Shown: piece by piece, positions 35,034 to 44,424 of the stretch
Layout: each line of letters begins with the position of its first letter
Position numbering within the stretch: the stretch's first letter is position 1
Assembly (NCBI GenBank): GCA_963743325.1
Contig: CAVUOZ010000010.1
Location: forward strand, 620,001-684,000
DNA: 64,000 bases
Direction of reading: 5' to 3'
Source: DATFVA01 sp963743325
GTDB taxonomy: Bacteria > Bacteroidota > Ignavibacteria > Ignavibacteriales > Ignavibacteriaceae
Notes under the pieces: model-generated
The model's database searches: none
Told to the model about the DNA's origin: nothing
Seen by the model: only the letters and a program-made list of their open reading frames with translations
Position numbers and translations under genes: made by a program

Positions 35034-37427
35034 TTAATAATAATTTCTCCAATCGATTTGGCTGATTTTAATTCCATCTGATTGAAGCAAAATTCCTCCC
35101 TCCTCATCTGTCCTCAAAATTTTAGAATTAACTTCTTTTAATCTATTCAGAACCTCAGGAGAGGGATGTCCAAACTTATTCTTAAGTCCACAGCTTATTA
35201 AACTGAGATAAGGTAGTGCAGTCTTTATGAAATCAGATGAAGATCCTGTTTTACTCCCATGATGACTGATTTTAAGGACATCTATGTCAAGAAAAGATTT
35301 GTACTTTTCATAGTAGTAACTCTCCCCCCTCTCTTCAAGGTCCCCGGTAAACAAAAACGAAGTTTTCCCATACTCAATTTTCAATATCCCGCTCTCATTA
35401 TTTGATGAAATTGAGCTTCCCGGTTTATAAAGGCTATCATTTAAAATAAAAATTTCTGTGTTCCCTATTTTAATTTCTCTATTTCCATAATGCTCTACTG
35501 GTATATTCTTATGTTTTAAATAACTTTCAAAGCGGACATCTTTATCGACCGAAGTGTCCAACCGGGGTTTATATATTTTTTTAATTCTTCCGTCACCAAT
35601 AAGCGAAACAAAACCGCCGTAATGATCAACATCTATGTGGGAAACAAATCCATAATCGATTTTATCGATTCCCAGCTGATTTAATAATGGAAGAATTACC
35701 CTTTCACCATTATCAAAAAACGGTGTGGCCTCACCGGCATCTATTAAGGCTGTTTCACCATCCGGAAATTTTATGAGGAATGAATCGCCCTGTCCGACAT
35801 CAATCATATAAACATTTAATTTATTTTCAGTGAGAATTTCAGAGTCATCCAGCGTTGAATACATCGTAATATTAAGAAGAATTAATAAAATAAAAATGAT
35901 TTTTGCTTTAATTGTATTTATGGAGTTTATAAAAAATATACCCGCCAGGATGAAAAAATAGAATAATAATGCATCCGCTGAGGAATAAACATGGGTTTCG
36001 ATAAAAGAATATTTGAGCGTGCCGGCAAATTCAACAATCCTGAACAATAAATCGGAGAATAGATTATTAGCTGAGGCATAAACTGAAGCAATCCATCCCG
36101 AAACAGGGAATAATAATAACGTAACCACTGCTGTCCCGGTTATAATCCCCGCTAACGGAATCACAATAATATTTGCAAAAATAGCTACAAGGGAGAGTTT
36201 ATCGAAATAGTAAAGTGTGAATGGTATAGTTCCAATTTGTGCACTGATTGAAACACATGCAAAAAGGAGTATATACTTAAATAGATTATTAATCCTGCTT
36301 CCGTTATTTATCAGCCTCCTGAAAACCGGGTAAAAATATGCAATAGATATTACTGCTGAGAAAGATAATTGAAAACCGGGATTGAATAATTCTGAGGGAT
36401 TAAGTGCAAGTATAATCAATGCCGCCACAGCCAGAGAATTGTAGATATTTGTTGTTCTATTAGAAAGAAATGCAAATATAATCACTATCGACATTACTGA
36501 AGCGCGAAAAACCGATGGTGAAGCTCCTGTGATGAACATAAACAGAAGTATTCCTGTAATTGTCAGAAATGAACGAAGATAAATATTAAGTCTTCCGAAC
36601 AGAATATAGAATATCAAAGCTATGAATCCTACGTTTTGACCCGATACTGCAAGTATGTGTACAACTCCGGCATTAATAAACTGAGTCATCGTTTCAAAGT
36701 TTATATCAGTTCTGTCCGCGAGTATTAATCCCTTTAGCAAAGCGGATGTTTTAGGAGTATGCATCCTGGTAATTATTTTATCAAGTGTTTTCCGGGCAGT
36801 AAAAGTCAGATTCTGAAAAATGTTTATTTCTTCAGATGTTACAGTAACATCCTTCGCATTATAGATTGAGACGGTGCCGCTTATATTATTTGAATGCAGA
36901 TATTTATTGTAATCAAATTCGCCCGGATTACGTTCCTCTCTTCCCTTTCTATAAGTACCGGTTACCTTTACTAAATTACCTGGAAAAAGTCTGTCAAATA
37001 ACTGGTAGGTTTTCATGTCGGATATTTGACAAAGAAGATTGACTCTGGTTTTTATTTTTCCAACAGCTTCTATTGAATCCGTTTTAATCAGGAATGAAAA
37101 CCCTTCCTCCTGTGGGAGGTTAATATTTTCAATTCTGCCATAAGCAGTGAAGTTTTTTACCACATAAATTGTATCAGGAATAAGGTTCTTTCCACTTACT
37201 TCCAAATTTTCAGAAGTATAACCGATAAGCATCGCAAGTATAAGTATAATTAGTGACGTTATAGCGAAAAAAGATCTTCTTTTTTCAAATATGAAAGCGA
37301 TAATTAAAATTAAGATGAATATTCCGAGCAGTATAAAACTCAATTCAATACTTAAATGAAGATACCCCTGTAAAATAATTCCGGCGATAAAAAACAGAGT
37401 AAGTTTAACTACCGGAAAATCCTTCAT
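35034..37427 (-). CDS. comEC: ComEC/Rec2 DNA-uptake channel protein
   Basis: Inner-membrane channel for single-stranded DNA in natural transformation. 797 residues: N-terminal membrane and OB-like DUF4131 part, a central competence domain with many membrane segments (LLKGLILADRTDINFETMTQFINAGVVHILAVSGQNVGFIALI is the family's core motif), and a C-terminal metallo-beta-lactamase-like domain with SHIDVDHYGGF and ISHHGSKTGSS. The full three-domain form suggests it works. Its start overlaps the stop of the iPGM-like gene (ATGA). Confidence 0.93.
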   Translation of the reverse strand: MKDFPVVKLTLFFIAGIILQGYLHLSIELSFILLGIFILILIIAFIFEKRRSFFAITSLIILILAMLIGYTSENLEVSGKNLIPDTIYVVKNFTAYGRIENINLPQEEGFSFLIKTDSIEAVGKIKTRVNLLCQISDMKTYQLFDRLFPGNLVKVTGTYRKGREERNPGEFDYNKYLHSNNISGTVSIYNAKDVTVTSEEINIFQNLTFTARKTLDKIITRMHTPKTSALLKGLILADRTDINFETMTQFINAGVVHILAVSGQNVGFIALIFYILFGRLNIYLRSFLTITGILLFMFITGASPSVFRASVMSIVIIFAFLSNRTTNIYNSLAVAALIILALNPSELFNPGFQLSFSAVISIAYFYPVFRRLINNGSRINNLFKYILLFACVSISAQIGTIPFTLYYFDKLSLVAIFANIIVIPLAGIITGTAVVTLLLFPVSGWIASVYASANNLFSDLLFRIVEFAGTLKYSFIETHVYSSADALLFYFFILAGIFFINSINTIKAKIIFILLILLNITMYSTLDDSEILTENKLNVYMIDVGQGDSFLIKFPDGETALIDAGEATPFFDNGERVILPLLNQLGIDKIDYGFVSHIDVDHYGGFVSLIGDGRIKKIYKPRLDTSVDKDVRFESYLKHKNIPVEHYGNREIKIGNTEIFILNDSLYKPGSSISSNNESGILKIEYGKTSFLFTGDLEERGESYYYEKYKSFLDIDVLKISHHGSKTGSSSDFIKTALPYLSLISCGLKNKFGHPSPEVLNRLKEVNSKILRTDEEGGILLQSDGIKISQIDWRNYY

Positions 37428-38329
37428 CCGCAGGTTCCGGTTATAGCTTCTTTGATATCGCTGAGATTTTTCACCGTCCCGGATATTTCTGCTGCATGTT
37501 TTCCGGCCGTCATAAAAATAGTAGGATTTAATGTATGTGTTTTTATAGATAAATCTTCAAAATTACCGTGATCAGAGCATACGATAATAGTGAATACAGC
37601 TTTGTCAGTTTCGTGCAGCACTGTGAATAGAAATTCATCAAGTATCTGAAGAGTGGTCTGTAAATCACCGTCATATCTGCCATGTCCAAGGTGATCGGTT
37701 AAAAAATATTCATAAAGGGTAAAATCATTTTTCAGGGCAGCACGAATTAATCTCCTGGCTGCAGTCTTTGGGCTGATGACGGGGAGAGTATAGCCTAATC
37801 TTTTATTCCATCTGTCGTTTGTAATTTCGGCAGTTAATGCTTCCCCCTTCCTTACATCTGTTACCCGGTTTAATCTTAAACCGCTTAATCTTGCGCTCAA
37901 TGAGGTGACACTTAATCTTGATTTCCCGGATTTAATGTAATCAAAAAATACTCCGGGATAAGCATTGGCGAAAAATGGTTTCTTTCCTTTTGCCAGGAAA
38001 TCACTAAAAATATTTTTTTCTTTAATAACCGGAATGAGAGTAGAATATGGATAGGGACCAAAATGCTTTCCTATGTATTTAGCAGCATTTATACCGCAAA
38101 AAATTGAAGTCTGCCCCGTTCCGCTCTGAGGTAATCCTTCAACTCCGAGGGTTGCATCCACCGGAGTTAAATAAAATCCATTATTTGAAATATTTTGATT
38201 TTTTAAAGTAGGAATATTACCCAGCAATTCACTGAAAGTATTAAATCCATGCATTAAGAATGGATTATTATTATGATCATCTTCACCGATTCCTACCCCA
38301 TCAAGGAATATCATTAAAACAGGATTCAC
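37424..38329 (-). CDS. Alkaline-phosphatase-superfamily metalloenzyme (iPGM-like)
   Basis: 301 residues. The start MIFLDGVGIGEDD carries the first metal Asp, and TDHLGHGRY and IIVCSDHGNFED carry the other metal ligands of the phosphopentomutase/cofactor-independent phosphoglycerate mutase superfamily. It is much shorter than real iPGM (~510) and lacks its insert domain, so the substrate is unknown. It sits within a minus-strand run with dtd, prmC and comEC. Confidence 0.75.
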   Translation of the reverse strand: MNPVLMIFLDGVGIGEDDHNNNPFLMHGFNTFSELLGNIPTLKNQNISNNGFYLTPVDATLGVEGLPQSGTGQTSIFCGINAAKYIGKHFGPYPYSTLIPVIKEKNIFSDFLAKGKKPFFANAYPGVFFDYIKSGKSRLSVTSLSARLSGLRLNRVTDVRKGEALTAEITNDRWNKRLGYTLPVISPKTAARRLIRAALKNDFTLYEYFLTDHLGHGRYDGDLQTTLQILDEFLFTVLHETDKAVFTIIVCSDHGNFEDLSIKTHTLNPTIFMTAGKHAAEISGTVKNLSDIKEAITGTCG

Positions 38330-38340
38330 TATAGTATTAT

Positions 38341-38790
38341 TTATTTTGAGTCGATAATTATTGTTACCGGGCCATCATTTATAATTTTAACTTCCATCAT
38401 TGCCCCAAATATTCCGGATTTAACCTTTTCATTTCCAAGGTTAAGTTTCATCCGACTGATAAAGTTTTCGTATAAAGGGATTGCTTCCTCAGGTCTGGCT
38501 GCGATTGTAAAACCCGGCCGGTTTCCCCTTGAAGCATCGCCGTATAAAGTAAACTGCGGGATAATCAACACATCGCCGCCGATATCTTTCAGGGACAAAT
38601 TCATCTTTTCATTCTCATCCTGGAATATTCTCAGACTGCCTAATTTATCTGCCAAATAGCTGACATCATTTTCGGAATCTCCGGCTCTAATTCCCAGCAA
38701 AACTACCATACCTCTGCCGATCTTCCGTTCATAATTCTCTTCAGTCACTTTTACAGCCCCTTCTGAGACTCTTTGAACAACAACCCTCAA
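38341..38790 (-). CDS. dtd: D-aminoacyl-tRNA deacylase
   Basis: Removes D-amino acids and glycine wrongly loaded on tRNA. 149 residues, the usual size. Signatures are MRVVVQRVSEGAV, the IPQFTLYGD loop (family SQFTL, here PQFTL) and NDGPVTIII (family NxGPVT). Overlaps prmC by 4 bases. Confidence 0.94.
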   Translation of the reverse strand: MRVVVQRVSEGAVKVTEENYERKIGRGMVVLLGIRAGDSENDVSYLADKLGSLRIFQDENEKMNLSLKDIGGDVLIIPQFTLYGDASRGNRPGFTIAARPEEAIPLYENFISRMKLNLGNEKVKSGIFGAMMEVKIINDGPVTIIIDSK

Positions 38791-39638
38791 ATTAACTCTC
38801 CTGATATAACCCGTTCAATATTCAGATAATCATTCCTAATTTGTATTAAAGAAAAATTGCTCTCCTCAAGGATAGTCTTTACTTCTTCTGATTGTCCTTT
38901 ACCTATTTCATAAAATAATCTGCCCTTTGATTTTAGGAGTCTGCCGGCCCTGGATGTAATTGCCCGGTAATAAATTAAGCCATCCGAATCGTCTGTTAAT
39001 GCCTGTCTTGGTTCATAAACTTTTAATTCGGGACAAAGTTCCTGATAATCTTTTACAGAAACATAGGGAGGGTTCGAAACGATCACATCAAAATTTATTT
39101 CCATAAATTTATCTGTAAGAATATCGTTCTGAACGAAATTTACCTGATTTTCTGTTCTGTTCATGACCGAATTCTTTTCCGCAATTTCCAACGCTTCTTT
39201 ACTTATGTCTGTCGCAGTAATTCTGGAATTCGGAAGATTATGGGCCAGTGCAACCGCAATGTTTCCGCTGCCGGTGCCGATATCCAGTATATTCAGTTTT
39301 TTTGCTTCTTTATAATGATTAATTATTTCTTCAACTAACAATTCAGTCTCCGGTCTCGGGATAAGAACTGAAGAATTCACATTAAAAGGAAGTCCATAAA
39401 ATTCTACCGAGCCGACGATATACTGTAGAGGTTCAAATTCTCCTCTCCTCTTTAAAAAACTTCTATATAGTGAGACCTCCTCCTCACCTAATGGTCTGTC
39501 GAAAGCAAGATAGAGATCCAGTCTTTTACAATTTAAAATATGAGCAAGAAGAAGTTCAGCATTTATCCTGGGAGATTCCACTCCTTTTTTTTCAAGGTAT
39601 TCGGTAGATAATTTTATTGAATCAAGAACCGTCAGCAT
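38787..39638 (-). CDS. prmC: Peptide chain release factor glutamine methyltransferase
   Basis: Methylates the GGQ glutamine of release factors RF1/RF2 using S-adenosylmethionine. 283 residues: N-terminal helical domain, SAM motif ILDIGTGSGNIAVAL, and the catalytic NPPY motif in FDVIVSNPPYVS. Gene order prmC-dtd with a 4-base overlap indicates one transcript. Confidence 0.95.
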   Translation of the reverse strand: MLTVLDSIKLSTEYLEKKGVESPRINAELLLAHILNCKRLDLYLAFDRPLGEEEVSLYRSFLKRRGEFEPLQYIVGSVEFYGLPFNVNSSVLIPRPETELLVEEIINHYKEAKKLNILDIGTGSGNIAVALAHNLPNSRITATDISKEALEIAEKNSVMNRTENQVNFVQNDILTDKFMEINFDVIVSNPPYVSVKDYQELCPELKVYEPRQALTDDSDGLIYYRAITSRAGRLLKSKGRLFYEIGKGQSEEVKTILEESNFSLIQIRNDYLNIERVISGELI

Positions 39639-39703
39639 AGCCGGAAAAAAATATTCTGTTGAGATTATAAAACTTAAATATTTATGAGGAGAATAAGAAA
39701 AGT

Positions 39704-40426
39704 TTAATCGGAAAGAAAGTAGTAGATCAGGAAGCCGAAACTGACCTGTAACGCACCAAAGGTAATGCCGCTTATTAAATCAAATTTATGAGTCTGATCG
39801 AGATAATATTCATCTCCTGAGATCAGGTATTTATCGAAATTGTTATCGGCTTTTAATTTGAAGTATGCGGTTACACCCCCCAGAGCTACTATCCCCCCTA
39901 CCAGGATTTTAAAAACGTTTCTTTCAAAAAAGTTCTTCCCGATGGGTTCACCTGTAAAGTTCAGTCTGATTTTTTCATTTGTTTTTAAATCAGCCTGTCT
40001 CAGAACTTTATCTTCAAAACCAGGCTTTCTGAGAACTATCTCATCTGAATTAACTTTAAGAAATAACGGGGTATGACCCACCAGTTCGCTGTCCTGGTAA
40101 ACATAAACATCCTGTGGCTCTGTATTAAGATATACTTCCGATTTAAAAGAGTAAGTCAGAGTTGTGTCATTACAATTTTCAATATGTAGAGTGTCGTTGA
40201 ACGACCTGGCATCCCAACGATCAGACTCATCAATAACTATAATCTTATGCTCTCCTTCAGAAAGTTCAATTTCCGCACTGCCTTTACCAATGAGATCATT
40301 ATCAATGTAAATTTTTGAAGATGACAGATCGGTGCTGATATCGATTCTTGCTTTGCATTCCTGGGCGTAAGCATTTAACACCGGAAGCAGGGAGACTATA
40401 AATATTATTAGTTTATTTAAATTCAT
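39704..40426 (-). CDS. PEGA-domain envelope protein
   Basis: I start at ATG 40426 (MNLNKLIIFIVSLLPVLNAYAQ), which gives a clean signal peptide; a longer frame to 40504 runs far into the neighbour. About 240 residues. Two PEGA-type beta segments follow (SSSKIYIDNDLIGKGSAEIELSEG, and EPQDVYVYQDSELVGHTPL), then two hydrophobic segments near the C-terminus (ILVGGIVALGGVTAYF, ALQVSFGFLIYYF). PEGA domains are often found in S-layer or cell-surface proteins. Overlaps the PQQ-propeller gene by 14 bases. Confidence 0.78.
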   Translation of the reverse strand: MNLNKLIIFIVSLLPVLNAYAQECKARIDISTDLSSSKIYIDNDLIGKGSAEIELSEGEHKIIVIDESDRWDARSFNDTLHIENCNDTTLTYSFKSEVYLNTEPQDVYVYQDSELVGHTPLFLKVNSDEIVLRKPGFEDKVLRQADLKTNEKIRLNFTGEPIGKNFFERNVFKILVGGIVALGGVTAYFKLKADNNFDKYLISGDEYYLDQTHKFDLISGITFGALQVSFGFLIYYFLSD

Positions 40427-41558
40427 AAGCCTGCAATTCTCCACGGTCAAAACCGATAAAAAGCAAATTCCTGAATATGAGCGGAGATAATTTATTTCTG
40501 CCATCTACATGATAAGTCCTCGTAATCTCACCGTTTTTCCTGTTCACAAAATAGAATTTATGATTTAAATCAGGAACAACCAGCAGGTTATTAGCTGCGT
40601 AAGGGGTTGCATTTAATACACCGCCTGTAGAAGTTTTCCAGATCTGGGTGCCGTCATTCTTACTTATACAGAATAAGTCGCCGCCGAGATTACCAAAATA
40701 AATATCATCTGATGCAACTACTGGAGTCATAATAATTCTTGCGCCAGAATGAAATTGCCATTTTATCTCACCGCTTTTCAAATCTAATGCATAAAGATTA
40801 CCATCGTCGTTGCCTGTGTATGCGACATCTCCCGAAACTGCAGTTCCACAGAAAAACGATTTACCTATTTTCTTCCTGTAGAGAATTTTTCCATCTTCAT
40901 TATTTATTCCCACAATTTCCCCGTCATCATTCCCGAAGATAATTACATTTTTATTCATCGATGGTGAACTATGCACAACAGAATTCGTTTGTGTTTTCCA
41001 GATTTCGTTTCCGGTTAAATCATATTTATATATGTTACCGTTTTCCGTGTTAAAGATTACTTCATCCGGCGTGCCGATTATTTCAGTAACACATCTCCCC
41101 TCTGCTTCCACCTCGTGCTGCATTTCTCCCAGCACATAATCATAATATCTTAAATGTGTAGTGTTCTCCTCATCATCTGCTGCGGCATATATAAGATAAT
41201 ACTTATAAATGAAAGGAGATGAAAAGACCGCTCCGGCATTTTTCAGCTGTCCTATTTCATCCCCGTTCCCGAAGTTATAACAAAATATTCGACCCGATAA
41301 ATCATTTACGAATACAAGCGAATCGTAAACAACAACTGAAGAATTTGTAAAACTGCCGTTTGCATCATTCTCCCATTTTAACGAAATGGAATCTGAAATA
41401 TCCCGATCGATAAAAAACTCTCTACCCGGGTTTTTACCGAAGCTCGTATAAGCATCTTCATCCCGGTGAACAGTTGTGCGTATTAAAGATGATGCACAGC
41501 CTGCCGTAAATACAAGCAGTATGACCAGTATTGGTTTTATATATCTCAAAAATCCCAT
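40413..41558 (-). CDS. PQQ-type beta-propeller lipoprotein, BamB-like
   Basis: 381 residues with a lipobox (VFTAGCASS) and repeated propeller blades of the PQQ type (VFVNDLSGRIFCYN, IIFGNDDGEIVGINNEDGKILYRKKIG, VAYTGNDDGNLYALDLKSGEIKWQF, IYFGNLGGDLFCISKNDGTQIWK). The layout matches BamB, the outer-membrane lipoprotein of the beta-barrel assembly machine, though other periplasmic propellers look alike. The ATG lies just inside the true end of the upstream protease-barrel gene, so the two are probably coupled. Confidence 0.8.
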   Translation of the reverse strand: MGFLRYIKPILVILLVFTAGCASSLIRTTVHRDEDAYTSFGKNPGREFFIDRDISDSISLKWENDANGSFTNSSVVVYDSLVFVNDLSGRIFCYNFGNGDEIGQLKNAGAVFSSPFIYKYYLIYAAADDEENTTHLRYYDYVLGEMQHEVEAEGRCVTEIIGTPDEVIFNTENGNIYKYDLTGNEIWKTQTNSVVHSSPSMNKNVIIFGNDDGEIVGINNEDGKILYRKKIGKSFFCGTAVSGDVAYTGNDDGNLYALDLKSGEIKWQFHSGARIIMTPVVASDDIYFGNLGGDLFCISKNDGTQIWKTSTGGVLNATPYAANNLLVVPDLNHKFYFVNRKNGEITRTYHVDGRNKLSPLIFRNLLFIGFDRGELQAYEFK

Positions 41559-41683
41559 CCGAAGAAAAATTGATAAAATAATCCCGGCTGAAACCTTGAA
41601 AGATCATCTTCAATCTTTTTTCCCATATCATATCGCAAAACTATGATACCAAGCACGTTCATTCTGAAGCCGAATCCGACAGC
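41546..41683 (-). CDS. C-terminal piece of the protease-propeller-barrel protein, out of frame
   Basis: The -1 shifted frame after 41683 reads VGFGFRMNVLGIIVLRYDMG and ends GLFYQFFFGWDF, the classic last two strands of an Omp85/BamA-like barrel with a terminal Phe. The large upstream frame instead ends in SCRIRLQNERAWYHSFAI, which has no barrel character. Removing one T at about 41681 (AGCTGTC to AGCGTC) joins them as LGSVGFGFR. It is therefore the true end of the gene below, not a separate gene. Confidence 0.75.
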   Translation of the reverse strand, partial: AVGFGFRMNVLGIIVLRYDMGKKIEDDLSRFQPGLFYQFFFGWDF

Positions 41684-44366
41684 TTCCCAGTGTCTGATCA
41701 TACCTTTCATCCCAGGCACCTCCCAAATCAGTATAAACTGCACCACGTAATCCCCAGAAGCCAAGATTAATAAATGGAAACCGGATGTTAATCTGATCAA
41801 TTAATGGGAAACGCAGCTCCACTGAAGATAACCAGAGTTTTTCACCGCGGATTGACCATCTCGGCCAGCCTCTCAAATCCCAGCTTCCGCCCATAAAATA
41901 TCTTCGGGCTTCCTTTCCTTCGTTATAGAAAAGCGCCCCGCGGACAGCCAATGCTGAATTATAACCGATTCTGAAATATTGTCTGTAATCTGCTATTACG
42001 GTGAAGAAATTTACATTACTATACTTAACATCACTGGTGTAACCGAGAAGCAGCCTTGCTCTTACTCCGTCGAGCGGACCGGTTGGTGCCCAGATTGAAT
42101 TATCAGCAACATACGAAATGCTGTTACTCAGGAGCAAAGCATTTCTTTCAATTACACCGGGAATAATTTCCTTATCGCTGTTTGCTAAAGAAACATTGGT
42201 TTCAATTCTCTGGAATGCTGACAATGGAAAATTAAGCAGAAAGAATCCGCCGAAACTTCTCTCATAAAAATATTCATCCGATTCCTGTATATCGTACCTG
42301 TTGCCGCTGAAATGAAATATACCAAAACCGTAATTGGTTCTTCTACTTAAGTCAACCCGCTCAAGCAATAGATTAAAACTTCTCAGGAAATCACTCTGAA
42401 CGGTCGCAGTGTTATATATGAGGAAATAATAATTATCATCTCCAAGCAGATCGCTTAATGAAAATATTGCACCGCCTCTGGTTCCATAGATAGGATCCGT
42501 AGTGACCTCGCTCTGGGCATAATCGAGAGTATATTCCTTTTCGTATTTATACTTTTCCTTTTCTGCATAAATATTTAACCGGGATTCCACCCATTTGCCT
42601 TCAGTTGAGTCAAAATTCATAACTATTCTGAAGGTTGAATCAGCCGGGATTGAATCAATATTGTCTTTATAAATATTGAATGAAAAATTTTCAAATCCTG
42701 AAAAGGTAATTGTATTAGGATCAATAAATCTCGGATTGAATGCACTTGTTAAAAAACGTGTGACCTTCCATACTGAATCTGAAAATGTGTGATTCTCATA
42801 TTTCATTCTCCAGATATTCTGAACTTTGTCGAAATCAGATGTAAAGAGGAGTGTTTTCCTATCCGGGGAAAGAACAGGTGATGAAACATCGGCCGGCAGA
42901 TTGGTTATGTATTCAATCCTGTGAGTGCTGAGATCATAAGAAAACAGATTATAATATCTTGCATTTTTTCCTGCAGTTCTGTCAGATGAAAAAATAATCT
43001 GTGAATCGGTAACTCCAAACGCCGGATCTCTTTCATCATAATAATCATTAGTCAGCCGTGTCAGCTCTCCGTTTTCCGGATTATACATATATATATCACT
43101 GAACCCTTTCTGGTCGATTGCTTCGAACACCACACTCTTTCCGTCCCCTGAAAACTTTGGCGAGGTTATATTTATCAGGTTTTCATTCTGAAACTTATTT
43201 ATAACCTCTCTTTCGGGAATTGAGTAAAAATGAATTGCATCCGTCGCACCTGACCTGGTGACAAATGCCACCAGCCCGTTTTTAGAAATATCGATGGAAG
43301 ACTGAAACAGGTGGAATGCCTCAAACTCGGCAGTCTTCTCTCCTCTTATAACAAGCTCAGGTTCAGAAGATGATATATTTCCATCGTTTATTTTCATTCT
43401 GTAAAGTGATGAATAGCCGTCACGGTTTGCGGGAAAATAAAGCCAGGTTTCTCCATTGGTATTATATGCAACAGGGGAAAAGTTAAACCCGAAATGGGTC
43501 AACCGCTTTGCAGAATGCTGCAATGGCGCTTCATCATAAAGAAGCGGATAATATTTTCTCTTAAGATAATAAAGCCATTCCGAGTCTATTTCCTCAATTG
43601 GTTTTCCGAGGGTATGCTCAAGTATAGATGTAAAATCAGCAGACATCCAGATATTATCAATTAATAGCATGACTTTTTCAGATCCATATGTCACTTCGAC
43701 AAAGTGAAGAAAACTTTGTCCTTCTTTGTACATCAAAAAAGTGCCATATATAGAATACATATCTTCCAGGTTAACAAAGTAATTGTTTAGTACAGCGTCT
43801 CTCATAACCATTTCTGCCTGTGCATCAGTACTGGTTGACATGTATTCAGCAAGTCCTTCTGTGAACCAGAGAGGAGGAAATCTGTTGGCGGGAATCCTGT
43901 GATCTGAAAAAATATTGAGGACTTTTGTCGTCATAAAAACATGCACAAGTTCATGCCTTATAACATGCTTAAAATCGTGAATTGAACCTGTAAAAGGAAT
44001 AACTACTCTTCCTTTTACAAATTCAAAAAATCCGCCTACTGCATCAGGAATAAGACCGGGAGTTGTATTAGTCTGCTGGAAATGCAATGAAGTGTTGTAA
44101 AAAATGAGGGGTATCGGTTTTGTAACAAGATTATCGAACCTGACTTTGAATTCATCATATGCATCTTCAGCATATGATGCACCGATTTCTGCTATCTCCT
44201 CGAACTCTCCATAGTAATATATGTTAAAATGCTCGGTACGGAGAACTTTCCAATCGAAACTCTGATATTGAACCTTATTCCTTCCGAAATAATAAAGCTG
44301 TGCTTCGACTGTGCAGGAGAATGCTATGATTAATAAAAAAAGCAGCTTAAGGAATTTCACGGCCAT
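41628..44366 (-). CDS. Metalloprotease - TolB-like propeller - outer-membrane barrel protein (frameshifted end)
   Basis: 912 residues as read. Signal peptide to CTVEAQ. Residues about 30-290 are a peptidase-MA/gluzincin-like domain with zinc motif HELVHVF and a downstream WFTEGLAEYMS glutamate. Residues about 290-600 carry PD40/TolB-type blades (SPKFSGDGKSVVFEA, DPAFGVTDSQIIFSSDR, SPVLSPDRKTLLFTSD). The rest is an Omp85-like 'bacterial surface antigen' barrel (GFGIFHFSGNRYD ... RYFMGGSWDLRGWPRWSIRGEKLWLSSVELRFPL). The last strands are out of frame (see 41546-41683); with correction the protein is about 940 residues. A role in processing or passing proteins at the outer membrane is inference. 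Confidence 0.82.
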   Translation of the reverse strand: MAVKFLKLLFLLIIAFSCTVEAQLYYFGRNKVQYQSFDWKVLRTEHFNIYYYGEFEEIAEIGASYAEDAYDEFKVRFDNLVTKPIPLIFYNTSLHFQQTNTTPGLIPDAVGGFFEFVKGRVVIPFTGSIHDFKHVIRHELVHVFMTTKVLNIFSDHRIPANRFPPLWFTEGLAEYMSTSTDAQAEMVMRDAVLNNYFVNLEDMYSIYGTFLMYKEGQSFLHFVEVTYGSEKVMLLIDNIWMSADFTSILEHTLGKPIEEIDSEWLYYLKRKYYPLLYDEAPLQHSAKRLTHFGFNFSPVAYNTNGETWLYFPANRDGYSSLYRMKINDGNISSSEPELVIRGEKTAEFEAFHLFQSSIDISKNGLVAFVTRSGATDAIHFYSIPEREVINKFQNENLINITSPKFSGDGKSVVFEAIDQKGFSDIYMYNPENGELTRLTNDYYDERDPAFGVTDSQIIFSSDRTAGKNARYYNLFSYDLSTHRIEYITNLPADVSSPVLSPDRKTLLFTSDFDKVQNIWRMKYENHTFSDSVWKVTRFLTSAFNPRFIDPNTITFSGFENFSFNIYKDNIDSIPADSTFRIVMNFDSTEGKWVESRLNIYAEKEKYKYEKEYTLDYAQSEVTTDPIYGTRGGAIFSLSDLLGDDNYYFLIYNTATVQSDFLRSFNLLLERVDLSRRTNYGFGIFHFSGNRYDIQESDEYFYERSFGGFFLLNFPLSAFQRIETNVSLANSDKEIIPGVIERNALLLSNSISYVADNSIWAPTGPLDGVRARLLLGYTSDVKYSNVNFFTVIADYRQYFRIGYNSALAVRGALFYNEGKEARRYFMGGSWDLRGWPRWSIRGEKLWLSSVELRFPLIDQINIRFPFINLGFWGLRGAVYTDLGGAWDERYDQTLGSCRIRLQNERAWYHSFAI

Positions 44367-44424
44367 TCATAAAGTTTTCAGAAATCCTTTCATAATTTCC
44401 TGGGAACTAATATGAAAGGATGTA

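Noticed and set aside
40427..40504. Upstream extension of the PEGA protein
   Set aside because: It overlaps the propeller lipoprotein gene by 92 bases and would bury the signal peptide.
41546..41800. Separate 84-residue protein
   Set aside because: Its N-terminal part overlaps the barrel gene in another frame, and only the C-terminal part makes sense, as the missing end of that barrel.
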